From JBDHBD01 sp039586095 (GTDB lineage: Bacteria > Gemmatimonadota > Gemmatimonadetes > Palauibacterales > Palauibacteraceae), in the NCBI GenBank assembly GCA_039586095.1, contig JBDHLB010000061.1, positions 1 through 14,511 on the forward strand: a stretch of DNA of 14,511 nt, given 5' to 3'. The translations under genes and the position numbers were made by a program. A model generated the notes under the pieces. That model was not told the origin of the DNA and made no database searches. It worked only from the letters and a program-made list of their open reading frames with translations. Of the stretch, positions 6,089-13,600 are shown piece after piece; within the stretch, counting starts at the first letter, position 1; the number at the start of each line of letters is the position of its first letter.

Positions 6089-7573
6089 ATGCGCGAGATC
6101 CAGATCCAGTCGGGGCCTCTCGAGGAGCTCCGAACAGACGTTCTCGCTGTTCAGCTGAAGCAGGGCCAGCGTCCCGACGAGGGAGTGCTCGGAGCCATCG
6201 ATGCCTGGCTGGGCGGCGCGATATCCCACGTGGTCTCGACCGGGAAGTTCCGGGGCGAAGAGGGGGAGGCGGGTCTCGCCTCCGCGGGCCAGCCGGAGCG
6301 TCCCGACGTGCTTCTCGTGGGCGGCGCACAGGATGCAGGCCCCGAGGAGAGTGTCCGTCGAGCCGCGGGCCTGGCTGTTCGTCGTGCACGCGCCCTGCGT
6401 GCGAAGTCACTCGCGTTCGCGATCGATCCACCGACCGATCGCGTGTGGGAGGCGGTGGCCGAAGGCCTGATCCTCGGCGACTGGACGTATGACGAACTCC
6501 GGGGTGAGGCCGGGCGAGCCAAGCGGCCGCCGCCGCTGGAGCAACTCGCTGTCTATCGATCCCCGGATGGCTCGAGCGACGATGGCGAAGGCCGTGCAGC
6601 CGTCGGACGAGGTTCCGCTCTTGCCGCCGCCCAGAATACGGCTCGCCGGCTGGTGACTCAGCCCGGAAACATCGTGACGCCGGCCTACCTGGCCGATCAT
6701 GCCACGAAGTTGGGAGAGCGATTCGGAATACGTGTGGAAGCGTGGGGCGCAGAGCGACTTCGGGCCGAAGGCTTCGGTGCACTGCTCGCCGTGGCGCGCG
6801 GCTCGGCGCAGGAGCCCCAATTCCTCATCATGGAACATCCCGGAGCCGAGGAGGACCCCTACGTGCTGGTCGGCAAAGGGGTCACCTTCGACAGCGGGGG
6901 AATCTCTCTCAAGCCCGCGAGTGGTATGGAGGCCATGAAGTACGACATGGCGGGGGCAGCGGCTGTGCTCGGCGCCATGGAAGCCGTCGCGCGTCTCCAG
7001 CTCCCGCGTCGGGTCATCGGACTGATCCCGACGACCGAGAACCTGCCCTCCGGTGCGGCCCTGAAGCCGGGGGATGTGATCAAGGGTCTGTCCGGAACAT
7101 CGATCGAGGTCATCAACACCGACGCGGAAGGGCGACTCATCCTCTCGGATGCGCTGAGCTTCGCCTGTCGACTCCAACCACAGGCGATCGTCGACCTGGC
7201 GACGCTCACCGGAGCGTGTGTCGTCGCCCTCGGGCACCATGCGATCGGGCTTATGGCTTCCGACGACGATCTGGCGGCCGCCGTCGAGAGGGCCGGCCGC
7301 CGAACTGGAGAGAGGGTCTGGAGGTTGCCCCTGTGGCCGGCCTACCGTGCACGGCTGGATTCGGACATTGCCGACCTGAAGAACTCCGGAGGCCGGCCGG
7401 CAGCCACCATCACGGCGGCTCTCTTCCTCGAGCGTTTCGTGGGCGAGGTGCCGTGGGCGCACCTGGATATTGCGGGTACTGCATGGGCGGACGAGGAGGG
7501 CGCGTATCAGCCGAAGGGCGCAACGGGCATCGGCGTGCGGCTGCTGGTCGAGTGGCTGCGCGGCGTCTCGTGA
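6089..7573 (+). CDS. pepA: Leucyl aminopeptidase (M17, PepA-type)
   Basis: Cytosolic, two-metal aminopeptidase, normally hexameric, that releases N-terminal residues from peptides and dipeptides. The 494-residue length is normal. All family metal ligands are present: Lys263 and Asp268 in VGKGVTFDSGG, Asp286 in KYDMAGA, and Asp345 and Glu347 in the signature NTDAEGRL. The catalytic Lys275 (SLKP) and Arg349 are also present. These seven positions keep exactly the spacing of bovine lens leucine aminopeptidase as I remember it. The N-terminal third is the less conserved macro-like domain. The ATG at 6089 has no recognisable Shine-Dalgarno; a GC hairpin sits directly before it. With the S46 dipeptidyl-peptidase encoded nearby it suggests a peptide-degradation route: dipeptides released in the envelope, then split in the cytosol. 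An outer-membrane protein gene follows after 40 bases. Confidence 0.95.
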   Translation: MREIQIQSGPLEELRTDVLAVQLKQGQRPDEGVLGAIDAWLGGAISHVVSTGKFRGEEGEAGLASAGQPERPDVLLVGGAQDAGPEESVRRAAGLAVRRARALRAKSLAFAIDPPTDRVWEAVAEGLILGDWTYDELRGEAGRAKRPPPLEQLAVYRSPDGSSDDGEGRAAVGRGSALAAAQNTARRLVTQPGNIVTPAYLADHATKLGERFGIRVEAWGAERLRAEGFGALLAVARGSAQEPQFLIMEHPGAEEDPYVLVGKGVTFDSGGISLKPASGMEAMKYDMAGAAAVLGAMEAVARLQLPRRVIGLIPTTENLPSGAALKPGDVIKGLSGTSIEVINTDAEGRLILSDALSFACRLQPQAIVDLATLTGACVVALGHHAIGLMASDDDLAAAVERAGRRTGERVWRLPLWPAYRARLDSDIADLKNSGGRPAATITAALFLERFVGEVPWAHLDIAGTAWADEEGAYQPKGATGIGVRLLVEWLRGVS

Positions 7574-7613
7574 GGAGCGGGACGGCCTGACCCGCCGACG
7601 GACCCACGGGGAC

Positions 7614-9467
7614 GTGGAGCAGCGGGCACGACGGGGGTGCTCGCGCTGGCGTGCGCCACCGGCACTCGCCTGGCTGACGCCGTTGGCCGTGCTGACGCCG
7701 CTGCACATCGCCAAGGCGCAGGAGCCGGTCCGTCCCGATACGGTAGCGGCCGACACGGTGCCGGCGGACAGCCTCGTTCAGGCGGTGCCGGACTCCGTGC
7801 GAGAGGCATTTGGGCTCCAGGAACCCGAGCGCCGCCGCGTCGCGGCGTTTCCGGCCCGATCCATGGATGTCGGCGCGGGCGCATACCCGATGTACGAGTG
7901 TGACGAACCGTGCATTCGCTCCTCCACGGCCCTCTCGCTCATGGATCTCTTGAGCGAGCACGTGCCGGGACTCACCCCGCTCCGCTCGGGCTACTTCGGC
8001 GGCACTCATCACGTGGTCGAGGGTCCGTTTTCCGCGGCTTCCGTGCGTCTGTACGTCGACGGCCGGGAACTGCCGAGCCTGGAGAGCGGACAGGCGGATT
8101 TGCGGCGCCTCTCGCTGACGTATCTGGAACGTGTGCGGGTGTATCGGCGGGCGGATGGCCTGCTGATCGACGTCTCGACTCGAAGACACGCCGACCCTGT
8201 CGCCTATGCCCGGATCTCGGGGGGAAGCGGCAGCCCGAACGTGCAGTTGCTGAACGCGATCTTTACCAACGGGTTCGGAGGCAACTTCACGGTGAGCGGT
8301 GCCTTTGATCTGTTTGACAGCTCCGTCGGCGGAATCGAGAACAACTTGTTCGATTTCTGGGGCCAGTTGAGCTGGATGCCCGGCACGAACCGGCTCGGAT
8401 TTCAGGCAGACTATCGCAGCCAGTCGGTCGATCGGACAGGAGCCGACACGGTCAGCAACGCCAACCGAAGGGATTTCGTCGTGCGGGGCCGGGCCGATCT
8501 GCCGCTCGGACTGCAGGCGGAGTTGTTCGCGGGAACCTCGGAATGGAGCATCGAAGGCGAGACCGTTTCCGATGTGAGCCAGTACGGGCTTGAACTGAGG
8601 GCTCAGGCCGAGCCGCTGACTGCGGCTCTGGCGCTACGCTTGCTGGACGGCCCGTCGCACCCGTCGTTCGAGGGAACCGCGCAGGCGGGGTACGACCTGG
8701 GCGAGCGGCTCTCGCTCGCTGCCGGGCTCAGGCTATCCAGCTGGGATGAGTTCACGCTGTCCGAACTCAACGCTGCCGCCAGCTATTCGCTCGAGCTTGG
8801 CGTCCCGATCGAGCTGCGGGCCGATGCGGCGACGGGCACTCGTGGAATCCCCCGTCCATGGCAGGGGACGGCCGATAGCGTATCGTTCGATGCGCTCGCC
8901 GGGTCCGCCACCGTGACGCTAGGCCCGTACGGCCTGTCCGGCCGGTTTGCGCGACAGAGCGCGGCGCGCGTCGTTCGGTTCGGAGCCGCGTTCGACAGTC
9001 TGCTTGCCGACGGTCCGGAGATCGACATGACAACGTGGGAGGTGGGGCTGTCGGGCCCGATCCTCCCGCTGGGTGAGATCATCTCCGGACTGAATCCGCT
9101 GTCCGTGAACGGCTGGTGGCGGCGCAACCAGCTTCCGACGGACGGATCGCCGCTCTATGTTCCCGAGAGCGTGCTTCGGGGCGAGCTTCTCTTCGAGAAC
9201 GATTTCTTCGGCGGGAGCCTCACGCTGCAGCTCGGCGGCACGGTGGAGCACCGCGCGGCGACGCTGAGTGCGCAAAGCAGAGCCACGGAGCCGGTGGCTC
9301 TCCCGGCCTACACGTGGTTCGGCGGCCACCTCATGATCACTGTCGCGGATTTTCGTCTCTTCCTTCGGCTGGCCAACCCGAACGGGATCGAAGCGGCCGA
9401 GCTGGGCGAAGTGCCGTTCCCGACCCAGGTGATCGTGTTTGGCGTACGGTGGACATTCTTCAACTAG
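7614..9467 (+). CDS. Outer-membrane beta-barrel protein with TonB-receptor plug-like domain
   Basis: Probable TonB-dependent-receptor-like outer-membrane protein; substrate unknown. From the GTG at 7614 the 617-residue product has a basic start, a hydrophobic stretch (about 14-32) and a signal-peptidase-like site AKA/QE after residue 35. Two DTV[AP]AD units (42-52) could serve as a TonB box but do not match it closely. A plug-like region follows (about 94-190): ALSLMDLLSEHVPGLTPL, then VRLYVDGRELPSL, then YLERVRVYR, ending before a Gly/aromatic alternating barrel that closes with GVRWTFFN. Total length is close to small receptors such as BtuB. A Cys pair, CDEPC (96 and 100), just before the plug could form a disulfide. 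The frame is open from 7470, but that part overlaps pepA and is very Arg-rich; the GTG with signal peptide is preferred, though its Shine-Dalgarno is weak. No transporter or TonB gene adjoins. Confidence 0.75.
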   Translation: MEQRARRGCSRWRAPPALAWLTPLAVLTPLHIAKAQEPVRPDTVAADTVPADSLVQAVPDSVREAFGLQEPERRRVAAFPARSMDVGAGAYPMYECDEPCIRSSTALSLMDLLSEHVPGLTPLRSGYFGGTHHVVEGPFSAASVRLYVDGRELPSLESGQADLRRLSLTYLERVRVYRRADGLLIDVSTRRHADPVAYARISGGSGSPNVQLLNAIFTNGFGGNFTVSGAFDLFDSSVGGIENNLFDFWGQLSWMPGTNRLGFQADYRSQSVDRTGADTVSNANRRDFVVRGRADLPLGLQAELFAGTSEWSIEGETVSDVSQYGLELRAQAEPLTAALALRLLDGPSHPSFEGTAQAGYDLGERLSLAAGLRLSSWDEFTLSELNAAASYSLELGVPIELRADAATGTRGIPRPWQGTADSVSFDALAGSATVTLGPYGLSGRFARQSAARVVRFGAAFDSLLADGPEIDMTTWEVGLSGPILPLGEIISGLNPLSVNGWWRRNQLPTDGSPLYVPESVLRGELLFENDFFGGSLTLQLGGTVEHRAATLSAQSRATEPVALPAYTWFGGHLMITVADFRLFLRLANPNGIEAAELGEVPFPTQVIVFGVRWTFFN

Positions 9468-9528
9468 AGGTTCGCGGCGTCTCGGCCACCGGGGTCGGAA
9501 GAGTCGCTGTTCGAGAGCGGAGTGCGTC

Positions 9529-10413
9529 ATGATTCGCAGCATGACAGGATTCGGTTCGGCGACGCTCGACCTGGATGGCGGCTCGCTCACGGTGGAGGCA
9601 CGCTCCGTCAACTCCCGACATCTGAGTGCCGCGTTCCGCGGCCTCGAGGTTGCCGGTGAGCAGGAGGCCGAGTTGCGCGCCACCGTGGCCGAGCGGATCC
9701 AACGAGGCCGGGTCGAGATCTCGCTGTCCGCCGAACGTCCGGAGGGTGCCGCCACCCGATGGGAGCTGGACGAAGGACGCGTCCAGGCCTATCTGGAAGC
9801 CGTCGATGTGCTGCAACACAAGTTCGGCCTCCCGGGACGCCCGGATGCGATGTCGGTGCTGCGGGCCGCGGGCGTTCTGCGGGAGAAGGAGGGCGAGGGT
9901 CTCGACTGGCTGGACACCGACAGCATTAACCGGGCGCTCGCCGATGCCCTCGACGCTCTCGTTGAGATGCGAGAGGGCGAAGGCGCGCGGCTCGAGTCCG
10001 ACCTCCGCGCGCGGGTGGCGGAGATTCGTGAACGGACGGCGGAGGTGCAACAGCTCGCACCCGTGCGCCTCGAGACGGAGCGCGATCGATTGCGAGAGGC
10101 CGTCCGCGAGCTGACGGATGGAACGACGCTCGACGAGGATCGTCTGTCACGCGAGATCGCCCTGATCGCGGACCGGTGGGACCTGGGCGAGGAGCTCGTG
10201 CGTATCGTCGCGCATCTCGACGCCTTCGAGGAGTATCTTTCCGCAACGGCCGTCGAGCCGGTCGGCAAGCGTCTGTCCTTTCTGGTCCAGGAACTTCAGC
10301 GCGAGATCAACACGCTCGGTGCCAAGGCCAACGACACCGGGATCTCGCGACACGTGGTCGAGATGAAGAACCAGCTCGAGAAGTTGCGCGAGCAGGTGGA
10401 GAACGTCGAGTAG
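9529..10413 (+). CDS. yicC: YicC-family endoribonuclease/stress-induced protein
   Basis: Member of the YicC/YloC family; E. coli YicC has been described as an endoribonuclease acting on RNAs such as RyhB. The 294-residue length is typical. The family start MIRSMTGFGSA is followed by VEARSVNSRHL (about 22-32) and RIQRGRVEISL, a long charged helical middle, and the C-terminal domain: ELVRIVAHLDAFEEYL, then GKRLSFLVQELQREINTLGAKA, ending EKLREQVENVE as in relatives. The ATG at 9529 has GGAG 6 bases upstream. It heads the yicC-gmk-rpoZ-coaBC run and lies 61 bases after the outer-membrane protein gene, with 20 bases to gmk. Confidence 0.95.
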   Translation: MIRSMTGFGSATLDLDGGSLTVEARSVNSRHLSAAFRGLEVAGEQEAELRATVAERIQRGRVEISLSAERPEGAATRWELDEGRVQAYLEAVDVLQHKFGLPGRPDAMSVLRAAGVLREKEGEGLDWLDTDSINRALADALDALVEMREGEGARLESDLRARVAEIRERTAEVQQLAPVRLETERDRLREAVRELTDGTTLDEDRLSREIALIADRWDLGEELVRIVAHLDAFEEYLSATAVEPVGKRLSFLVQELQREINTLGAKANDTGISRHVVEMKNQLEKLREQVENVE

Positions 10414-10422
10414 CCCGCGTGC

Positions 10423-10426
10423 AGGA
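10423..10426 (+). promoter_or_regulatory. Shine-Dalgarno deciding the gmk start
   Basis: AGGA lies 7 bases before the GTG at 10434, directly in front of the conserved LLIVLAGPSG core. The other in-frame GTG (10419) has no comparable site, so 10434 is the better start. Confidence 0.5.
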
Positions 10427-10433
10427 CCTCCGC

Positions 10434-11084
10434 GTGCGTTCGCTTCTCATTGTACTGGCCGGGCCTTCGGGGGCCGGCAAGACGACGCTCGCGAAGCTCC
10501 TCCTTGCACGTCGCCGGGACTTTCTGTTCTCGGTCTCCGCGACCACCCGGTCGGTTCGCGCCGGCGAGCAGGATGGCGTCGATTATCACTTCATGGACCG
10601 CGCCCGCTTCGACGAGCTGGTGCGCACCGGTGAGATGCTGGAGTACGCCGAAGTCCACGGAGAACTGTATGGTACGCCGAGGCACAATCTCGTCATGGCG
10701 CGCGAACGCGAACAGCACCTTCTGCTCGACATCGATGTCCAGGGTGCCAGACAGGTTCGGGGCGTGGAACCCGAGGTGCTTTCGATCTTCCTGCTTCCCC
10801 CCTCCGGCGCGAGAGTCCTGGAGCGTTTGCATGGCCGGGGTAGCGAGGACGAACACGAGCTGCGCCAGCGGCTGGCCACAGCGGAGGCCGAGCTGCGGGC
10901 GGTCTCGGAGTTCGACTACGTCCTGATCAACGATGAGCTGGAGCAGACCGCTAGACGGCTGGAGGCGATTCTGGCCTCCGAGGAACGGAAGGTCGCACGA
11001 CTGGGTAAGGAGGCGGTCGAGCGCGCGAATGCGCTGGTCTTGGAGATCCGGCGTGCGTTGAACGAGCGAGACGATACATTGTAA
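10434..11084 (+). CDS. gmk: Guanylate kinase
   Basis: Cytosolic enzyme phosphorylating GMP to GDP with ATP, an essential step in guanine nucleotide synthesis. The 216-residue product is slightly longer than the usual ~205. It begins VRSLLIVLAG and has the P-loop GPSGAGKT at 10-17. The GMP-binding region follows: SATTRSVRAGEQDGVDYHF, then EMLEYAEVHGELYGTPR. LLLDIDVQGARQV, the IFLLPPS strand and the RGSEDEHELRQRL lid arginines are all as expected. Start GTG 10434 is supported by AGGA 7 bases upstream; GTG 10419 would add five residues. The gene is 20 bases after yicC and 72 before rpoZ, the usual order. Confidence 0.96.
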   Translation: MRSLLIVLAGPSGAGKTTLAKLLLARRRDFLFSVSATTRSVRAGEQDGVDYHFMDRARFDELVRTGEMLEYAEVHGELYGTPRHNLVMAREREQHLLLDIDVQGARQVRGVEPEVLSIFLLPPSGARVLERLHGRGSEDEHELRQRLATAEAELRAVSEFDYVLINDELEQTARRLEAILASEERKVARLGKEAVERANALVLEIRRALNERDDTL

Positions 11085-11113
11085 GGCGCCCTGGCGCCCG
11101 CGAACGGCGGGCG
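11085..11113 (+). promoter_or_regulatory. Two overlapping, mutually exclusive hairpins between gmk and rpoZ
   Basis: Immediately after the gmk stop, GGCGC/GCGCC can form a 5-bp stem (11085-11098). CGCCCGC (11095-11101) and GCGGGCG (11107-11113) can form a 7-bp stem. The two share bases 11095-11098 and cannot form together. No T-run follows either. The arrangement could be a weak terminator, an RNA-processing site, or a by-product of high GC. Confidence 0.35.
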
Positions 11114-11156
11114 GGGTGGCGACGATAGCCGATAAGACACGGACGGTCGAGGAACG

Positions 11157-11390
11157 ATGAAGGTCTTTACTCCGGACAAGGTGGCGGGCTCTGCGGGCAA
11201 CAAATACCTGGGAGTCCTGGTAGCCGCCAAGTATGCGCGAGAGCTCAACGCGCTACCCTTGGAGCGCTCCCCGTATGGCCCTGTGAAGCTCACGACCGTG
11301 GCCCTTGGAGCCCTCACCGACCGGGACGAAGACGGCCGTCCCGTGCTCGAGTATCGACTCGTCAAGAAGCGCGTCAGCGGTATCGGCTGA
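11157..11390 (+). CDS. rpoZ: RNA polymerase omega subunit
   Basis: Small subunit that supports assembly of RNA polymerase by holding the C-terminal part of beta-prime. The 77-residue product carries the family core GNKYLGVLVAAKYAREL (about 14-30), matching the conserved N-K-Y...A-x-x-A-R pattern. It ends with LEYRLVKKRVSG, consistent with short omega proteins. Start ATG 11157 has GAGGAA just upstream (GAGG ends 4 bases before the ATG). Its place between gmk and coaBC is the classic location of rpoZ and strongly supports the call. Sequence similarity alone is modest because the protein is so short. Confidence 0.82.
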   Translation: MKVFTPDKVAGSAGNKYLGVLVAAKYARELNALPLERSPYGPVKLTTVALGALTDRDEDGRPVLEYRLVKKRVSGIG

Positions 11391-11430
11391 CGGACCCCTC
11401 TCACATCGCGGTTGGAAAGGCAGGTCGGGC

Positions 11431-12630
11431 GTGCGGCCGTTTGATGGGCGCCGCGTCCTGCTGGTCATCTCCGGCGGCATAGCGGCGTACAAGAGTGCAT
11501 ATCTCGCCCGTCGGCTCCTCGAGGCCGGCGCGGTGGTTGATGTCGTGCTGACGCACGGAGCCCAACGTTTCGTCGGCAAGACGACGTTCGAGGGCCTGAC
11601 GGGCCGCCCGGTGTTCACCGATCTGTGGGAGCGTCCCATGGCGCATCTCGATCTCGGGCGGGACGCGGACGTGGCGGTCGTGGCTCCGGCGACGGCGGAC
11701 TTCCTGTCTCGGCTCGCTCATGGTGGAGCCGGTGACCTGGCGAGCGCGACTCTGTTGGCCTCGAGCTGTCCGCTGGTCGTCTGTCCCGCCATGAACAGCC
11801 GAATGTGGGCGCACCCGGCCACCGTGCGGAACATGGAGATCCTCGACGGATTCGGTGTGCACCGTGTGGGCCCGGCCCATGGCGAGCTGGCCGAGGGTGA
11901 AGAGGGGTGGGGTCGCATGGCCGAGCCGGTGGAGATCGTCGGTGCGTTGAGCCGGCTGCTCGAAAGGAATTCTCCTGTGGCCGGCTGCAAGGTGGTCGTG
12001 ACGGCCGGGCCGACCCGCGCGCCGGTAGACCCGGTGCGCTTCATCGGGAATCGCTCGTCGGGCCGCATGGGGTACGCGCTTGCCGCTGCCGCCTGGCGCC
12101 GGGGCGCCGAGGTGGTGGTATTGGCCGGCCCGGGGCATGCGCCCCGTCCGATCGGGCCCCGGTACGTGGACGTGGAAACGACGAACGAGATGCTGGCGGC
12201 GCTGCGCTCGGAACTCGAGGGTGCGGCCATGTTGCTCATGGCCGCAGCCGTCGCGGATTTCGAGTCGGCCAAGGTGGCGACGGAGAAGATCAAGAAGACG
12301 TCCGGCGATGGCCTGGTGTTGGATTTGCGACGGGGTCCGGATCTGTTGATCGAGACCGCGGACGTGCGAAGGAAGGCGGGCGTGCTGAGCCTCGGGTTCG
12401 CGTTGGAGACGCAGAGCCCCCTCGAGAACGCGGCACGAAAGCTGGAGGCCAAGGCGCTCGACTTCATCGCCGTCAACCTGGCCGACGAGCCCGAATCGGG
12501 GTTTGAAGCGGCCACCAATCGCGTGACGCTCCTCGATCGGTGGGGGAATGTCGAAGAGCTTCCGCTGTTGCTGAAAGAGGTGTTGGCGGACCGTCTGCTG
12601 GACCGGCTCGAAGACCGCCTGGTCGAGTGA
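11431..12630 (+). CDS. coaBC: Bifunctional phosphopantothenoylcysteine decarboxylase / phosphopantothenate-cysteine ligase
   Basis: Coenzyme A biosynthesis: the CoaB half joins cysteine to 4'-phosphopantothenate, and the CoaC half, an FMN enzyme, decarboxylates the product. The 399-residue length is normal. CoaC (about 1-175) has ISGGIAAYK, active-site His72 in MAHLDL, APATADFLSRL, and CPAMNSRMW with Asn122. The flap that normally reads ACG before the GRM motif is AEG here, so Glu155 replaces the catalytic Cys (E. coli Cys158). CoaB (about 186-399) is intact: TAGPTRAPVDPVRFIGNRSSG with Asn207, AAVADF, and EKIKK with Lys289. The GTG at 11431 is chosen because it directly precedes the Rossmann-like start; AAAGG lies 10 bases upstream. 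It is 40 bases after rpoZ and 1 base before the uracil-DNA glycosylase start. Confidence 0.94.
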   Translation: MRPFDGRRVLLVISGGIAAYKSAYLARRLLEAGAVVDVVLTHGAQRFVGKTTFEGLTGRPVFTDLWERPMAHLDLGRDADVAVVAPATADFLSRLAHGGAGDLASATLLASSCPLVVCPAMNSRMWAHPATVRNMEILDGFGVHRVGPAHGELAEGEEGWGRMAEPVEIVGALSRLLERNSPVAGCKVVVTAGPTRAPVDPVRFIGNRSSGRMGYALAAAAWRRGAEVVVLAGPGHAPRPIGPRYVDVETTNEMLAALRSELEGAAMLLMAAAVADFESAKVATEKIKKTSGDGLVLDLRRGPDLLIETADVRRKAGVLSLGFALETQSPLENAARKLEAKALDFIAVNLADEPESGFEAATNRVTLLDRWGNVEELPLLLKEVLADRLLDRLEDRLVE

Positions 12631-12631
12631 C

Positions 12632-13600
12632 GTGAAGGAGCTGCTGCGCCGGTACTTGCAGGAACGGGTCGAGTTGGGTGAGTCCGAGATCGTTCTGGAG
12701 CACCTTACCCGTGAGGAGGCTGTGCGGCTCGCCCGTGGGCTGGGGTCCGAGGCCGCCAGCGTCCGCTCGACCCCGGTCCGAGGAGGGCCATCCGGTATCA
12801 GGGAGAAGCCGTCGCCCGTGATGGCCAGCGCCGCCGTCAAGGGCCGGGCAGGCCGGGGCGCGCCGGTCGCAGAGCCGGCAGTCGGCGCGGAGGAGCTCGC
12901 GCGCCTGGCCTGTGGAGCCGGGGAATCCGAGATTCTCGCGCTTCCGGATCTCGAGACCCTGAGAGCCGTAGCGGAGCGCTGCACGCGGTGTCCGCTTCAC
13001 GAGACGCGCACGAACGTGGTGTTCGGAGAGGGAGACCCCGGCGCCCAAGTCGTGTGCGTGGGCGAGGCGCCCGGAGCCAACGAAGACGAGACCGGGCGAC
13101 CGTTCGTCGGGCGTGCCGGCCAGTTGATGGACCGGCTGCTGGCCGCGGTCGGTTTTCCGCGCTCTGCGGTGTATATCTGTAATGTGCTGAAGTCGCGACC
13201 GCCCAACAATCGGGATCCGCTGCCGGACGAGGTGGCGGCGTGCGCACCGTTTTTGTGGCGGCAACTGGAGCTCATCGACCCGGTGGTGATCGTGGCGTTC
13301 GGAGCGTTCGCGGCGCGGACTCTGCTGGGGCGAAAGGACTCGCTGGGGCGAATGAGGAATCAGGTTCACGCGTTTCGAGGTCGCCCGGTGGTCGTCACCT
13401 ACCACCCGGCGGCTCTCCTTCGCAATCCGGGTTGGACCCGGCCCACGTGGGAGGACCTGCAGCGAGTTCGCAGGATTGTGGACGGGCTCGAGCCTGTGTC
13501 AGGAATAACGGAGAAGGAAACCGCGGCGTCGCCGGAGCCGACCGCTCCCGGTGCCAATGACGCCCCGGAGCCCGAGGTGCAGGGAGGCCTGTTTGGCTGA
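12632..13600 (+). CDS. Family 4 uracil-DNA glycosylase (iron-sulfur UDG)
   Basis: Base-excision repair enzyme removing uracil from DNA. The 322-residue product has four Cys matching the family's [4Fe-4S] cluster: Cys117 and Cys120 (CTRC), Cys183 (YICNVLKSRPP) and Cys204 (AACAPFL). Catalytic motif A is GEAPGANEDETGRPFVGRAGQ (from 144), and the second catalytic motif is HPAALLRNP (His258). It is longer than the usual ~200 residues. A helical N-terminal part (1-36) and a low-complexity linker (to about 85) precede the domain, and a Pro/Glu-rich tail (about 288-316) ends in QGGLFG, which resembles a sliding-clamp-binding motif. Start GTG 12632 lies one base after the coaBC stop, suggesting coupled translation. 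The last codons contain the dnaB ribosome-binding site and start. Confidence 0.93.
   Translation: MKELLRRYLQERVELGESEIVLEHLTREEAVRLARGLGSEAASVRSTPVRGGPSGIREKPSPVMASAAVKGRAGRGAPVAEPAVGAEELARLACGAGESEILALPDLETLRAVAERCTRCPLHETRTNVVFGEGDPGAQVVCVGEAPGANEDETGRPFVGRAGQLMDRLLAAVGFPRSAVYICNVLKSRPPNNRDPLPDEVAACAPFLWRQLELIDPVVIVAFGAFAARTLLGRKDSLGRMRNQVHAFRGRPVVVTYHPAALLRNPGWTRPTWEDLQRVRRIVDGLEPVSGITEKETAASPEPTAPGANDAPEPEVQGGLFG
13581..13587 (+). promoter_or_regulatory. Shine-Dalgarno of dnaB, inside the glycosylase gene
   Basis: AGGGAGG, a strong match to the anti-16S sequence, is followed after 5 bases by TTG at 13593. It sits inside the last codons of the uracil-DNA glycosylase gene and decides the otherwise unobvious dnaB start, since no ATG or GTG lies in frame near the conserved N-terminus. 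Confidence 0.75.

Noticed and set aside
6419..6442. Inverted repeat GCGATCG / CGATCGC with a 10-base spacer
   Set aside because: It lies inside conserved pepA coding sequence, is short, and is not repeated elsewhere that I could see; likely chance.
7470..7613. An upstream ATG in the frame of the outer-membrane protein
   Set aside because: It would overlap pepA by about 100 bases and place a very basic non-signal segment before the signal peptide; GTG 7614 fits better.
11401..12984. A 527-codon minus-strand frame antisense to coaBC and the UDG gene
   Set aside because: It spans two well-supported genes and their junction, and its translation is Arg/His/Pro-rich as expected of an antisense GC-rich frame.
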